NCBI GenBank assembly: GCA_900315635.1
Contig: OMZV01000008.1
Coordinates: 181,754 to 245,753 of the forward strand
Direction: 5' to 3'
Source of the DNA: an uncultured Prevotella sp.
GTDB taxonomy: Bacteria > Bacteroidota > Bacteroidia > Bacteroidales > Bacteroidaceae
DNA length: 64,000 nucleotides
This document shows positions 27,519-36,586 of the stretch, piece after piece. The translations under genes and the position numbers were made by a program. Numbering within the stretch: position 1 is the stretch's first letter; every line of letters starts with the position of its first letter. The notes beneath the pieces were generated by a model. It worked only from the letters and a program-made list of their open reading frames with translations. It was not told where the DNA came from and searched no databases.

Positions 27519-28832
27519 ATGGGCAAACAGAGATATTGGGCTTTGGTCGATGTCGACAACTGCTATGTCAGTTGCGAGCGTTCTTTCCGTCCCGACTTGA
27601 ACGGAAAGCCATGCGTCGTGCTGTCGAATAACGACGGATGTGTCGTCGCCCGGAGCAATGAAGCCAAGAAGATGGGCATAACCGACGGCACGCCTTTCTT
27701 CCAACTTGCCCAGCAATTCCCCGGCCAGAAGATTTACGCCTTCTCATCAAACTATGAGCTTTATGCCGACATGACCCGCCGGCTGATGAACGTCGTGCGC
27801 AACAACTGCGCCGAGTTCCACCGCTATTCCATCGACGAAGGGTTCTGCGTGCTCGACGGAATGGAAAATTTCGACCTCAAGGCATGGGGCGAAGACCTCC
27901 ACTGCAAGATTCTCCGTGGACTCGGAATGCCCGTAAGCATAGGCATTGCACGCACAAAGACACTTGCAAAGATGGCAAGTAAATATGCCAAACGCTACCC
28001 CGGCTACCACCATTGCTGCATGATAGACAATGACACGAAACGCCAGAAAGCCCTGTCGCTGTTTCCCATCGGCGATGTCTGGGGCATCGGACGGCGATGG
28101 GCAGAGCGCCTTCTTGCAGCCAATGTCAGGACAGCCCTCGACTTCGCCAACCTCAGCCGGTCGTTCGTCCACACAGCATTCAATGTCGTTGCCGAGCGCA
28201 CATGGGCAGAGCTCAACGGTATCGATTGCATACCTATCGACGACATGGACATGGTAACGAAGAAAAGCGTGTGCACATCACGGTCGTTCCCCGACATGCT
28301 CACATCCTTTGCCGACATCTCCACCCACGTCGCCAACTATGCCGCACGCTGCGCCCAGAAGCTCCGCAAGCAGCACAGTGTGGCTGGAGCCGTCGGAGTA
28401 TTCATCGACACAAACCACTTCCGTGAAGACCTTCCGCAATACGGGATGTTCCGGACGATGCAACTGCTTACCCCGACGAACAGCACCCAGACCATAGTGA
28501 AGGCGGCAATGGAGTGCCTTCGCCGTACATTCATCCAAGGCTACAAGTACAAACGGGCCGGAGTATTACTCATGGACGCATGTCCCGACACAGCCATACA
28601 GACCGACTTCATCGACTTCAACGCCGAGCGTTACGACAAAGAAAGGAAAATCGATTCCGTCGTCGACCGCATAAACCGCCGAAACGGAACCGAGACAGTT
28701 GTCCTCGGCTCACAGCAATACACAGCCAAGAACGGTAAAGGCAAAGCAGCCCACTTTGCCGAAGCCATAAAGCGCGACCGCAAGAGTCCGAACTACACAA
28801 CCCGTTGGTCGGACATCATCGTTGTTTCCTGA
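27519..28832 (+). CDS. umuC: Y-family DNA polymerase V subunit UmuC
   Basis: A 437-aa translesion polymerase. The catalytic palm begins ALVDVDNCYVSCERSF with the first metal Asp pair, YSIDEGFCVLDG holds the second acidic motif, and SIGIARTKTLAKMASKYAK is the conserved thumb-proximal block. GDVWGIGRRWAERLLAANV is the HhH-like segment. The little-finger and C-terminal UmuC-type domain end in RWSDIIVVS. It is in an operon with umuD. By eye the DNA is somewhat richer in G+C than its neighbours, which could reflect transfer. Confidence 0.94.
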   Translation: MGKQRYWALVDVDNCYVSCERSFRPDLNGKPCVVLSNNDGCVVARSNEAKKMGITDGTPFFQLAQQFPGQKIYAFSSNYELYADMTRRLMNVVRNNCAEFHRYSIDEGFCVLDGMENFDLKAWGEDLHCKILRGLGMPVSIGIARTKTLAKMASKYAKRYPGYHHCCMIDNDTKRQKALSLFPIGDVWGIGRRWAERLLAANVRTALDFANLSRSFVHTAFNVVAERTWAELNGIDCIPIDDMDMVTKKSVCTSRSFPDMLTSFADISTHVANYAARCAQKLRKQHSVAGAVGVFIDTNHFREDLPQYGMFRTMQLLTPTNSTQTIVKAAMECLRRTFIQGYKYKRAGVLLMDACPDTAIQTDFIDFNAERYDKERKIDSVVDRINRRNGTETVVLGSQQYTAKNGKGKAAHFAEAIKRDRKSPNYTTRWSDIIVVS

Positions 28833-28871
28833 CGGTTGCGCCACGTCTTTACCACTACAGGTAAAGGCAAA

Positions 28872-29243
28872 TCACACTTCATCCTTACTCTGCTGTCTAT
28901 GAATATTGTCAACAAGTTCATCGACAGAAATATCCAACAACTTCATTTGCCGTGCCACCTCTGGCAGAATATCACGGAAGAACTCACTCTTCCGCTTCTC
29001 CATGATACGCTCGCGAGCTTCACCACTTACGAAATATCCCAGTCCGCGACGGTTATAGATTACTCCTTCGCGGGCTAGTTCCTCGTAAGCCTTCACAGCC
29101 GTATTGGGATTCACGCCGATATTGACAGCATACTCCCGCACCGACGGAATCCTCTCGCCGGGACCGTACCTACCGGCAAGGACATCGTCGGCCAACCGGT
29201 CAGCCATCTGCAAATATATCGCTTTATTATCGTTGAATGCCAT
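28872..29243 (-). CDS. GntR family regulator, YtrA type
   Basis: A 123-aa repressor. The winged helix covers residues 8-75 with ERIPSVREYAVNIGVNPNTAVKAYEEL, then GVIYNRRGLGYFVS. The short C-terminal dimerisation helix (about 45 residues) is typical of the YtrA subfamily, which controls ABC transporters. It is the last gene of the ABC-permease-DUF2807 operon, 3 bp after DUF2807. The operon promoter region has an AGTGTA-n12-TACACT inverted repeat that fits a YtrA operator, so autoregulation is likely. Confidence 0.9.
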   Translation of the reverse strand: MAFNDNKAIYLQMADRLADDVLAGRYGPGERIPSVREYAVNIGVNPNTAVKAYEELAREGVIYNRRGLGYFVSGEARERIMEKRKSEFFRDILPEVARQMKLLDISVDELVDNIHRQQSKDEV

Positions 29244-29246
29244 TGC

Positions 29247-30017
29247 TTACTTCTTTCTTTTCTGAATATTCGGTCCACTGGCACTGCCTACACCACTAAC
29301 CTTGACGTTGAACGACTCGGCAGAACCCGTAACATCGACATCTCCCACACCACTGACTTCGCCTGTAATGCTCCCGACATTGCTGACATTGAGCTTCACG
29401 TGTCCGGCTCCGGATGTCTCTACTTCTATCTTGTCGGCATCAATAATCTTTCCGGTTACATCCTGTGCGCCTGAGTTATCTATGCTTACCGTCTTAGCTT
29501 TCAGAGACTTCATCTTCAAATGGCCGGCACCCGACATCTCAACGTCAAACGCATTATTTATCTCAACACTGTCAAGATTGAATGCACAGGCTCCGCTTGT
29601 TACCAGAGTAAGCGAATTAGTCTTGAAGAATCCCTTCTGGTAGAAATTGGCACTGCCTGAAATCTCTACATTTGTCAGAGTCGGAGACTTAATAGTTATT
29701 TTTATCTTGTCGGACAGGTCATTGCCGGCGAACAAGCGATCGTCATCATTCTCATTGATGGTTAATGTTCCATTCTTATCACTGACCTTTATCTCTGCCA
29801 TCAGTTTCTCAGGCGCTTCGATGACTACCTCAAAGCTATCAGCCTGTATATAATTGACGGCGGATGCCGGACAGCCGCAATCTATCGACGAGAATGGCTG
29901 CACTTTCATAGCCTTGGTCTTCATCGGACCCAAATCACCTACAAGCACTACCTTACACGACGCCATTGAAAGCGCTACAACCACGGCAATCACTATTACA
30001 TATAATGTATGTTTCAT
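29247..30017 (-). CDS. DUF2807 lipoprotein (putative auto-adhesin, head GIN domain)
   Basis: 256 aa from the ATG at 30017. The signal MKHTLYVIVIAVVVALSMAS precedes lipid-attachment Cys21. The rest is a repetitive beta solenoid with recurrent turns VEISGSANF, LVTSGACAF, VEMSGAGHL, VETSGAGHV, GEVSGVGDV and VKVSGVGSA, the hallmark of DUF2807. The open frame extends 25 codons upstream into a heptamer-repeat region, which is not used here. DUF2807 genes often sit with regulators and transporters. Function is unknown. Confidence 0.87.
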   Translation of the reverse strand: MKHTLYVIVIAVVVALSMASCKVVLVGDLGPMKTKAMKVQPFSSIDCGCPASAVNYIQADSFEVVIEAPEKLMAEIKVSDKNGTLTINENDDDRLFAGNDLSDKIKITIKSPTLTNVEISGSANFYQKGFFKTNSLTLVTSGACAFNLDSVEINNAFDVEMSGAGHLKMKSLKAKTVSIDNSGAQDVTGKIIDADKIEVETSGAGHVKLNVSNVGSITGEVSGVGDVDVTGSAESFNVKVSGVGSASGPNIQKRKK

Positions 30018-30039
30018 TTTAATCCTTTCTTGATTAATC

Positions 30040-30078
30040 ACTCTTCGTTCTTCATTCTTCGTTCTTCGTTCTTCACTT
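30040..30078. repeat. TTC-rich heptamer repeat
   Basis: Consecutive 7-bp units of the type CGTTCTT/CATTCTT lie between the permease stop and the DUF2807 start. The sequence overlaps the last codons of the permease gene. Confidence 0.6.
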
Positions 30079-30925
30079 ACAAATTGTGCCAACGGTTGGT
30101 AACAATCTGCATTCTGGAGTATATACGGAACGACAACCTGTAGTTGAATACGGAAACGGCAATGATGATTATTGACAAAAAGACATCAAGCACATCCCTG
30201 TCGGTGAGTGTAGTAATTGCATAATTGACATTGCCATATATGGCATTGAGCACCAGATAAGCAATACAGAGCCCTGCCATAGTCAGCACGAAAAGGCTGA
30301 ACCACACGATGATGTTGCTCTTTATCCATGCACGGCGGCGGATAATGGTGCCAAGGACAAGCAGTAATGTATGGAAAAAGACGAACAACGCCACGAGAAG
30401 GAAGGTGTCGGTAGGACTATAGGAAGTGAAACCAAAATTACGGAACATAGTTACTATGAACGACTGGCAATCGCCTGTAATAACCAGTCCAAGTATAATC
30501 TGAAGCACATCGCCGACGGCTATGCCGACAAGGGCTGCAAGTGGAATGAAGACGACCAAATGAATATACCGCACGACGAACTTCTCCAGCTTGCTTGCCG
30601 GAATCACGAACTCGGCTATCCGGCTCCGTTTGTCCTGTATGTTGCTGACAATGAATGCCGAGCAGGTGGCAAAATAGGTCACGGCTATGAAGCCGAACAC
30701 CCCACTCATATTGTCAACGTAAGTGAAGTTGTATTTATGCGTGAAGTACATCTTGGCAAATGCAAGCATATTCGGGATGCTGCACAGCGCAACGAATATA
30801 ATCACTGCCGCACAGGTGGCAGCCACCTGAATGTAGAACTTCCTGTTGGTGAAGATTGTCTCGTCAAGAAGCATTCGCCAAGTGGAGGTCGTCTGGCTGT
30901 TTATGTCGTTATTAATGTTGCTCAT
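30077..30925 (-). CDS. ABC-2-like transporter permease
   Basis: A 282-aa integral membrane protein with about six hydrophobic segments: residues ~32-55, 75-92, 118-145, 170-190, 203-225 and 248-265. It lies immediately downstream of an ABC ATPase gene and is the obvious membrane partner. The sequence is not close to a named transporter. In YtrA-type operons such systems respond to cell-wall stress, but the substrate here is unknown. The stop reaches into the heptamer repeat before DUF2807. Confidence 0.8.
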   Translation of the reverse strand: MSNINNDINSQTTSTWRMLLDETIFTNRKFYIQVAATCAAVIIFVALCSIPNMLAFAKMYFTHKYNFTYVDNMSGVFGFIAVTYFATCSAFIVSNIQDKRSRIAEFVIPASKLEKFVVRYIHLVVFIPLAALVGIAVGDVLQIILGLVITGDCQSFIVTMFRNFGFTSYSPTDTFLLVALFVFFHTLLLVLGTIIRRRAWIKSNIIVWFSLFVLTMAGLCIAYLVLNAIYGNVNYAITTLTDRDVLDVFLSIIIIAVSVFNYRLSFRIYSRMQIVTNRWHNL

Positions 30926-30991
30926 ATTCTATCTGATTAAAAAGATGAACGATATTTCCGTTGTTTTATAAGACGTGAATTTTCAGAGGGA

Positions 30992-31816
30992 TCACTTGTT
31001 GATTAACACATAATCGAACAGCAATTCGAGGTTGAGTTGGGTCTCGCCCTCACCTTCATGGCGTCTGGTTATAGCCGACAAGCCCAGCGGCGAAGGCTCT
31101 GTATACAGCACATCGGGCGACTTAGCCTCATCAACGGTGACATTGCGAAACGCCAGTCTGTCGGTTATACTGCCTACCGACTCATTCAGAAGCACCCGGC
31201 TGCGGTCGATAATGATAATATGGTCGAGCATCGTCTCTATGTCGTGCACCTGATGTGTCGATATAATCAGCGTGCGGTCTCCGTCAATATGACTGGCCAC
31301 AACCTTTCGGAACAATGCCTTCGACGGTATGTCAAGTCCGTTGGTGGGCTCGTCCATAAGCAACAGACGGCAACCGGAAGCCAGTGCGAAGCTCATAGTG
31401 ACTTTCTTGCGCTGTCCCATCGACAAGGCTTGGAGGTTCTTGACGCAGGTGTCCATGCCGAAATCGGTGAGGCTTTTGCGCAGGACTTCCTCACTGAACC
31501 GGGGATAGAACTTGCCATAGTACTTCACATAGTCTTTCAATGAGATGCCCGGCAGGGTGTCCTCTTCGGCAACGAGGTATATATCTTCGAGCATTTCGGG
31601 GTCACGTTTGAAGCTTTCGTGCCCGTCAACAGTAACCGTGGAGCCTTTGCCGGGGCGCAGAAGACCGCTAATAAGGTAAAGTAACGTCGACTTGCCCGTG
31701 CCGTTCTTTCCCAGCAAACCGTATATATTGCCCTCAGAAATGCTCAGTGAGAAGTCGCTGAACACCTTTCTGCTATTGCCCGGATAGCTGTAGTTGAGAT
31801 TCTTAATGTCAATCAT
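30992..31816 (-). CDS. ABC transporter ATP-binding protein
   Basis: A 274-aa cytoplasmic ATPase. Walker A is GKNGTGKST (residues 36-44), the signature LSMGQRKKV starts at 131, Walker B LLLMDEPTNGLD starts at 151, and the switch His is in ISTHQV (188). The Q-loop region is LVAEEDTLPG. The family resembles YtrB/NatA-type importer-exporters with a separate permease. It is the first gene of the operon, with promoter and operator directly upstream. Confidence 0.93.
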   Translation of the reverse strand: MIDIKNLNYSYPGNSRKVFSDFSLSISEGNIYGLLGKNGTGKSTLLYLISGLLRPGKGSTVTVDGHESFKRDPEMLEDIYLVAEEDTLPGISLKDYVKYYGKFYPRFSEEVLRKSLTDFGMDTCVKNLQALSMGQRKKVTMSFALASGCRLLLMDEPTNGLDIPSKALFRKVVASHIDGDRTLIISTHQVHDIETMLDHIIIIDRSRVLLNESVGSITDRLAFRNVTVDEAKSPDVLYTEPSPLGLSAITRRHEGEGETQLNLELLFDYVLINK

Positions 31817-31832
31817 AATCCAGTTCTTTTTA

Positions 31833-31856
31833 GTGTATTACTATACTAGTACACTG
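31833..31856. promoter_or_regulatory. Candidate YtrA-family operator
   Basis: AGTGTA (31833-31838) and TACACT (31851-31856), a perfect inverted repeat with 12 bp between and further partial symmetry inside. It lies between the -7 box and the first gene, over the expected transcription start. The half-sites match the AGTGTA/TACACT pair I recall for Bacillus YtrA (recalled spacing 13 bp). The regulator encoded at the end of the operon is of that subfamily. Confidence 0.7.
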
Positions 31857-31857
31857 C

Positions 31858-31888
31858 AAAAGTAAGCCGATTAAATGACTTTTGCAAG
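31858..31888 (-). promoter_or_regulatory. Promoter of the ABC/DUF2807/GntR operon
   Basis: On the minus strand TTG (31888-31886), 20 nt, TACTTTTG (31865-31858). The operator inverted repeat follows within 2 bp. Confidence 0.75.
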
Positions 31889-32047
31889 CAAATCCGCGAT
31901 TATTTTCACCACAATTCGGCTTTTTAACATCCATTAAGAGAGTTATCCCGTCGATTATCCAGCCAACATCTATAATAAAAGTGCATGATAATCAACCATT
32001 AACCAACCTCTGCTCACAACCTTCCTCCTACCAAGCTGCATTGCAGT

Positions 32048-32260
32048 AAGCAACCAGATACATTGTTGTTGGTAATCTTTTACGTTGTAATCAAGCATTC
32101 CTTACGTTGTAAAAAGGAATATATTACATTGTGAAACGGCATCTTTTACGATATAAATTAAATTAAAAATTAAATAATAATAAATTAATAATGAACAGAA
32201 AACAATTTATTTTCTATCCATTTTTAATTTAAAAACAATCGTAAAAGATACCGTTTAACG
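32048..32260. repeat. 22-bp periodic array C plus long inverted repeat
   Basis: Units at 32069-32091 (23 bp), 32092-32113, 32114-32135 and 32136-32157. Cores are TAATCTTTTACGTTGTAA, CATTCCTTACGTTGTAAA, ATATATTACATTGTGAA and GCATCTTTTACGATATAAA. A reversed unit lies at 32239-32255. The last direct unit and the reversed unit, with flanking AAATTAAAAAT, form a roughly 35-bp imperfect inverted repeat around an AT-rich centre. The 560-bp divergent gap 31817-32376 otherwise holds only the two promoters and the operator; 31890-32047 shows nothing else. Confidence 0.75.
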
Positions 32261-32322
32261 ACGCAAATGGTTATCAATGACTAAATCACAAGCGCTTCCT
32301 AACGTTTATTTTATCAAATATA

Positions 32323-32354
32323 TTTGCTTTTATATCCAAATTCCATTACCTTTG
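32323..32354 (+). promoter_or_regulatory. priA promoter
   Basis: TTTG (32323-32326), 20 nt, TACCTTTG (32347-32354). The expected start of transcription is close to 32361, so the leader to the TTG start codon at 32392 is only about 30 nt. Confidence 0.75.
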
Positions 32355-32391
32355 TCAGCCCAAAGGACTATTCCCTTTGCCCTATCGGACA

Positions 32392-34701
32392 TTGAAGTAC
32401 GTTGACGTCATATTGCCATTGCCGCTGGACGGACTGTTCACTTACGGCATTCCCGACACGCTCACAGGGCGCGTCAAGCCCGGCGTGCGCCTGCTCTGTC
32501 CGTTGGGAAAGTCGAAGAAATACATCGGGATAGCCGTTACCACCCACGACAAAAAACCGGAATTCGACGTTAAGGACATTGAGGACGTGCTCGACACGAC
32601 ACCTGCCGTGCCGGAGAAACAGCTGCGGTTGTGGCAATGGATAGCCGACTACTATCTCTGCCCTGTCGGCGACGTGTACAAAGCCGCGCTGCCTTCGGGA
32701 CTGAAAGCGGAGGAAGGATGGCGCCCGAGAACGGAAGTTTTCATCCGTCTGACCGACAAATACCAGACTGACCAGGCTATCCGCATTGCCTTCGACTCAC
32801 TGAAACGCGCTCCGGGACAGCTCAAGACTCTGAAAACTTATATACCTCTTGCATCGGAAAAGAATGAGACCATAGACGCAGATGACGCCCAGGACGCTTT
32901 GCCACGCTATTTTCCTGCTTTCTTGCCATTGACATCGCCGGTGACACGGGAGGAACTGATGAATCAGGCTCATGCCACAGCAGCAAACATAAAAGGGCTC
33001 ACTGACAAGGGGATTTTACAGACATACAAGAAGGAAGTGGGCAGACTGAACAGCGGAGGCGAGGCTCATCTCGACCGCATGAAGCAGCTCAGCGACGCAC
33101 AACAGACTGCTTACGATGGCATTCTGGAGCAGTTCGGGGCGCACAATGTTGTCTTGTTGCATGGCGTTACATCGTCGGGTAAGACCGAAATTTACATCCA
33201 TCTGATAGAGAAAGCTATCAGCAAGCACAAGCAGGTACTGTATCTTTTGCCGGAAATTGCGCTCACCGTTCAGATAATGCAGCGCCTTCAAAATATCTTC
33301 GGCGACCGGCTTGGCATTTACCACAGTAAATACAGCGATGCCGAAAGGGTCGAGATTTGGCGGAAACAACTATCGGACAAGCCTTACGATGTCATTCTCG
33401 GAGCCCGAAGCGCAGTCTTTCTGCCATTCAAGAACCTGGGACTTGTCATTATCGACGAGGAACATGAGACCAGCTTCAAGCAGCAGGATCCTGCCCCACG
33501 CTATCATGCCCGCTCGGCAGCGATAGTGCTGGCGCAGATGTATGGTGCCAAGACGTTGCTCGGAACAGCCACGCCATCGATGGAGTCATACCATAATGCT
33601 GCCACGGGAAAGTACGGCTATGTAAGGCTTTCACATCGATATAAGGACATAGAGTTGCCAAAGGTTGAGGTCGTTGACATAAAGGATTTACGCCGGAGGA
33701 AGATGATGAACGGTCCGTTCTCGCCCCGTCTGCTGTCGGCTGTTCGTGAGGCATTGCAAGGCGGACGGCAGGCTATACTCTTCCAGAACCGCCGTGGGTT
33801 TGCCCCGATGATAGAATGCCCGGTTTGCGGATGGGTGCCGAAATGTGAGAATTGTGACGTAAGCCTTACTCTCCACCGCCGCCTTAACATATTGACGTGC
33901 CATTATTGCGGGTCAACCTACCGTGTTCCTGACAAATGCCCGAACTGTGGAAGCACCGAGATTCGCAGCCGTGGATTCGGAACGGAGAAGATTGAGGACT
34001 ATATCCGTGACATTTTCCCCGAGGCACGGGTGGCACGAATGGACCTCGACACGACCCGCACGCGGAATGCTTACGAGCGGATAATAAATGATTTCTCACA
34101 AGGCAAGACCAATATCCTCATCGGTACGCAGATGGTAACGAAGGGACTGGACTTCGACAACGTGAGTGTCGTCGGCGTGCTCGATGCCGACACCATGCTC
34201 AACTATCCTGACTTCAGGGCTTACGAGCATGCCTTCAATATGATTAGTCAAGTGAGCGGACGTGCCGGACGAAAGGGACGCCGCGGACTGGTCATACTGC
34301 AAACGAAGAATCCTGACTTGCCGGTAATCCACCAGATAGTAAACAATGATTACCGGGCGTTCTATAAACACCTTATGGCTGAGCGGCGGGCGTTCCACTA
34401 TCCACCGTTCTATCATCTCATAAACGTATATCTTAAGCATCGTGACGACCATCTGGCCGACTCTGCCGCACTGGAACTTGGCTCCCGTCTCCGTCAGGTC
34501 TTCGGCGACCGTGTGCTCGGACCTGACAAGCCTGCCATAGCCCGCATCAAGCTACTATATATCCGCAAGCTTGTCCTCAAGCTAGAGAACGGTCTCGACT
34601 ACCGCCGTGTCCGCCAGTCGCTCCGTGACATCCAGCACCAGCTTCTACAGTCCCGCCGCTACGGTGCCCTCCAAATCTACTATGATGTAGACCCTGAATA
34701 A
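32392..34701 (+). CDS. priA: Primosomal protein PriA (replication restart helicase)
   Basis: 769 aa from a TTG at 32392, giving [M]KYVDVILPLPLDGLFTYGIP, the usual N-terminus. Another TTG five codons upstream (32377) is possible; there is no ATG. The 3'-DNA-binding domain is followed by Walker A GVTSSGKTEI, DEEH in VIIDEEHETSFKQQDPAPRY, and a zinc domain with paired Cys (CPVCGWVPKCENC, then CHYCG and CPNCG). Helicase motifs V-VI include GTQMVTKGLDFDNV and QVSGRAGRKGR. PriA reloads the replisome at stalled forks. Confidence 0.95.
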   Translation: MKYVDVILPLPLDGLFTYGIPDTLTGRVKPGVRLLCPLGKSKKYIGIAVTTHDKKPEFDVKDIEDVLDTTPAVPEKQLRLWQWIADYYLCPVGDVYKAALPSGLKAEEGWRPRTEVFIRLTDKYQTDQAIRIAFDSLKRAPGQLKTLKTYIPLASEKNETIDADDAQDALPRYFPAFLPLTSPVTREELMNQAHATAANIKGLTDKGILQTYKKEVGRLNSGGEAHLDRMKQLSDAQQTAYDGILEQFGAHNVVLLHGVTSSGKTEIYIHLIEKAISKHKQVLYLLPEIALTVQIMQRLQNIFGDRLGIYHSKYSDAERVEIWRKQLSDKPYDVILGARSAVFLPFKNLGLVIIDEEHETSFKQQDPAPRYHARSAAIVLAQMYGAKTLLGTATPSMESYHNAATGKYGYVRLSHRYKDIELPKVEVVDIKDLRRRKMMNGPFSPRLLSAVREALQGGRQAILFQNRRGFAPMIECPVCGWVPKCENCDVSLTLHRRLNILTCHYCGSTYRVPDKCPNCGSTEIRSRGFGTEKIEDYIRDIFPEARVARMDLDTTRTRNAYERIINDFSQGKTNILIGTQMVTKGLDFDNVSVVGVLDADTMLNYPDFRAYEHAFNMISQVSGRAGRKGRRGLVILQTKNPDLPVIHQIVNNDYRAFYKHLMAERRAFHYPPFYHLINVYLKHRDDHLADSAALELGSRLRQVFGDRVLGPDKPAIARIKLLYIRKLVLKLENGLDYRRVRQSLRDIQHQLLQSRRYGALQIYYDVDPE

Positions 34702-34705
34702 AAAA

Positions 34706-34739
34706 CATCCGGCATTTCCAAACTTAGAAATGCCGGATG
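34706..34739. terminator. Terminator between convergent priA and Omp28-like gene
   Basis: A perfect 13-bp stem CATCCGGCATTTC/GAAATGCCGGATG with a CAAACTTA loop. The minus strand continues with TTTTTT, and the plus strand is T-rich a few bases later, so it probably works in both directions. Confidence 0.88.
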
Positions 34740-34744
34740 AATTG

Positions 34745-36502
34745 TTATTTCCTTATCATAACTTTTGTCACTGTTCCGTCGCTATGCCTTATAATATTAA
34801 GCCCATTGACTGGATCACTGACACACCTTCCGTCGATTGTGTATATTTTGTCGACTGTCGGAGTATGCCTGTTTGACACAACATTTTCTATTCCGTCGGT
34901 CATGTCGGTGAGGTCAACCTTCTCCGAATTGAACACCTTGCATTTGTCGGCAGCATCAGGATTATAATCCCAAACGAATGCTATGACCTGGAGTTGGTCA
35001 CGGTTGTAATTGCTCTGCAATGGCAACTCACAAGTATATGAGTACTCATCGCCATTCCAATTGATTACGTCTCCCCACGTACTATTGACTTCACGCAATA
35101 CGTGCTGGTGGATAAAGGCGTTGGAACCCGACTGGTGCTGCGCCTGAATATTGTTCTCAACAAGCATTACACAGACACGCGAAGCGCTCTGGGCGACATC
35201 CGGTTTAGAGCATTTGCCACGGACTATGACACGCACAGAGTCGGTAGCGTCATGGACAATCTGTGTCCTGAGGTCGACTGAGACATCGGCACTTTCATTA
35301 AGCAGAGAGTCGAGCACGAGTCCAATCTGCTCCTTGCTTTGCGGAAGGAACACTGGCGTCGTCTCATTGACAAGAGCCCTTCGGTCGGTCATCATTGCTG
35401 GAGCGTATGATGAATTGGCATTGTAGAACCACAGATAGTCATTCTCAAAGCTCTGAGTGAGCCAGTCAGTTTCGTATCCTACATGAATTCCTACGGCGTT
35501 CACTCGGTCTTTGTATTTATCCTCGGCAAGTATCTGCGAAAGCCAGTTGGCTACTCGAGGACAATTGACGCATTTCTCTGTGGTGAATTCTTCGACCAGC
35601 ACTTTCTTGTTGAAGCTGTAGTTTACGACCTCAAAACGTGCAGGCAGAGCATTGTCGGTTGTGTCAGCATCACCGCCATCGGGTATTGCCGATATTGTCA
35701 TGTTACGGTATACAGGGTCTGGACTGGCAATATCAGGTGTAATGGAGAACACAGCTGTGTACTCGTCGCCATAGTCCAAAGAGTGTTCGAAGTGCTTTGT
35801 TATCGTACCATCGAGTCCGTCAATATTGCAATTGACATCGAATCCATTGATAGAAGCCGGTCCTATATTGCGCACCGTTGCCTCAATGTGAAGGGTATCG
35901 TTGTTGATAACGAAGGTCGGCTGATAGCTGACAGACTTAAGTTTCATGTCCATCTGGGTCATAGCATTGCCATTGACAAATGCTTCCAAAGCCAGCATGC
36001 CCTCAGCTGAGCAGTCTTCCCAAGAACCGGTGCGGTCAGTATAGCAGGCGTAACGGTGCGGATTGCCTATAACGGAAAGACCGTATGCCGATCCGTTTTG
36101 ATGATAGGCAAAGCCTATGTAAAGTCCGTCAGAGTTGGCTGGAATAGTATAGCTATTGTCGAGTGCAACTGTATTCCACCCTCTGTGGACGGTCTTGACA
36201 GCGCCATTAGCCATGTCAGCGCCTGAGAGCTCATGACGTATCCACACACGAAGAGAGTCGATGTGGTTGCGGGAAGCCAGTCCGACATGGAGAGAATCGA
36301 TATGGCAGCCATTATAGACGGCAAGTTTCTCATTAGGTATGTATATAGCCCCTTGTATCCATTTGTCCGAACCACGTGTCCCGACTGTCGCGTTGGTGTA
36401 TACTTCACCATCGCAGTAGCCCAGGGCAATTGTCTTTTGCTGTGCATTTCCGACAATAGAGAAAATCAAGAGGAGCGACAGAATCAGGTATATTCTTTTC
36501 AT
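34745..36502 (-). CDS. Secreted Omp28-like protein with T9SS-type C-terminus
   Basis: 585 aa. The signal peptide is MKRIYLILSLLLIFSIVGNA. An N-terminal beta domain covers about residues 25-180, and an immunoglobulin-like segment about 185-290 (ATVRNIGPASINGFDV). An Omp28/thioredoxin-like domain begins KKVLVEEFTTEKCVNCPRVANW with Cys311 and Cys314. The last 70 residues include DKIYTIDGRCVSDPVNGLNI and a basic end KVMIRK, resembling a T9SS type A sorting domain. It is last of seven same-strand genes for exported proteins. Export by T9SS is an inference. Confidence 0.82.
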   Translation of the reverse strand: MKRIYLILSLLLIFSIVGNAQQKTIALGYCDGEVYTNATVGTRGSDKWIQGAIYIPNEKLAVYNGCHIDSLHVGLASRNHIDSLRVWIRHELSGADMANGAVKTVHRGWNTVALDNSYTIPANSDGLYIGFAYHQNGSAYGLSVIGNPHRYACYTDRTGSWEDCSAEGMLALEAFVNGNAMTQMDMKLKSVSYQPTFVINNDTLHIEATVRNIGPASINGFDVNCNIDGLDGTITKHFEHSLDYGDEYTAVFSITPDIASPDPVYRNMTISAIPDGGDADTTDNALPARFEVVNYSFNKKVLVEEFTTEKCVNCPRVANWLSQILAEDKYKDRVNAVGIHVGYETDWLTQSFENDYLWFYNANSSYAPAMMTDRRALVNETTPVFLPQSKEQIGLVLDSLLNESADVSVDLRTQIVHDATDSVRVIVRGKCSKPDVAQSASRVCVMLVENNIQAQHQSGSNAFIHQHVLREVNSTWGDVINWNGDEYSYTCELPLQSNYNRDQLQVIAFVWDYNPDAADKCKVFNSEKVDLTDMTDGIENVVSNRHTPTVDKIYTIDGRCVSDPVNGLNIIRHSDGTVTKVMIRK

Positions 36503-36525
36503 TCGATATTAAAGAAATTAAAAAG

Positions 36526-36565
36526 TCCCTGCAAGTCACAGTCTGTTGCTGCAAACTTGCAGGGA
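36526..36565 (-). terminator. Terminator of the 1449-aa protein gene
   Basis: On the minus strand the 11-bp stem TCCCTGCAAGT/ACTTGCAGGGA is followed by CTTTTTAA. It lies 21 bp past the stop codon. Confidence 0.88.
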
Positions 36566-36586
36566 GCTTTATTATAATATGTGTGT

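Noticed and set aside
27047-28832. umuDC as part of a plasmid or phage remnant
   Set aside because: No replication, mobilisation or phage gene is adjacent, and flanks are ordinary chromosomal genes; somewhat higher G+C alone is not enough.
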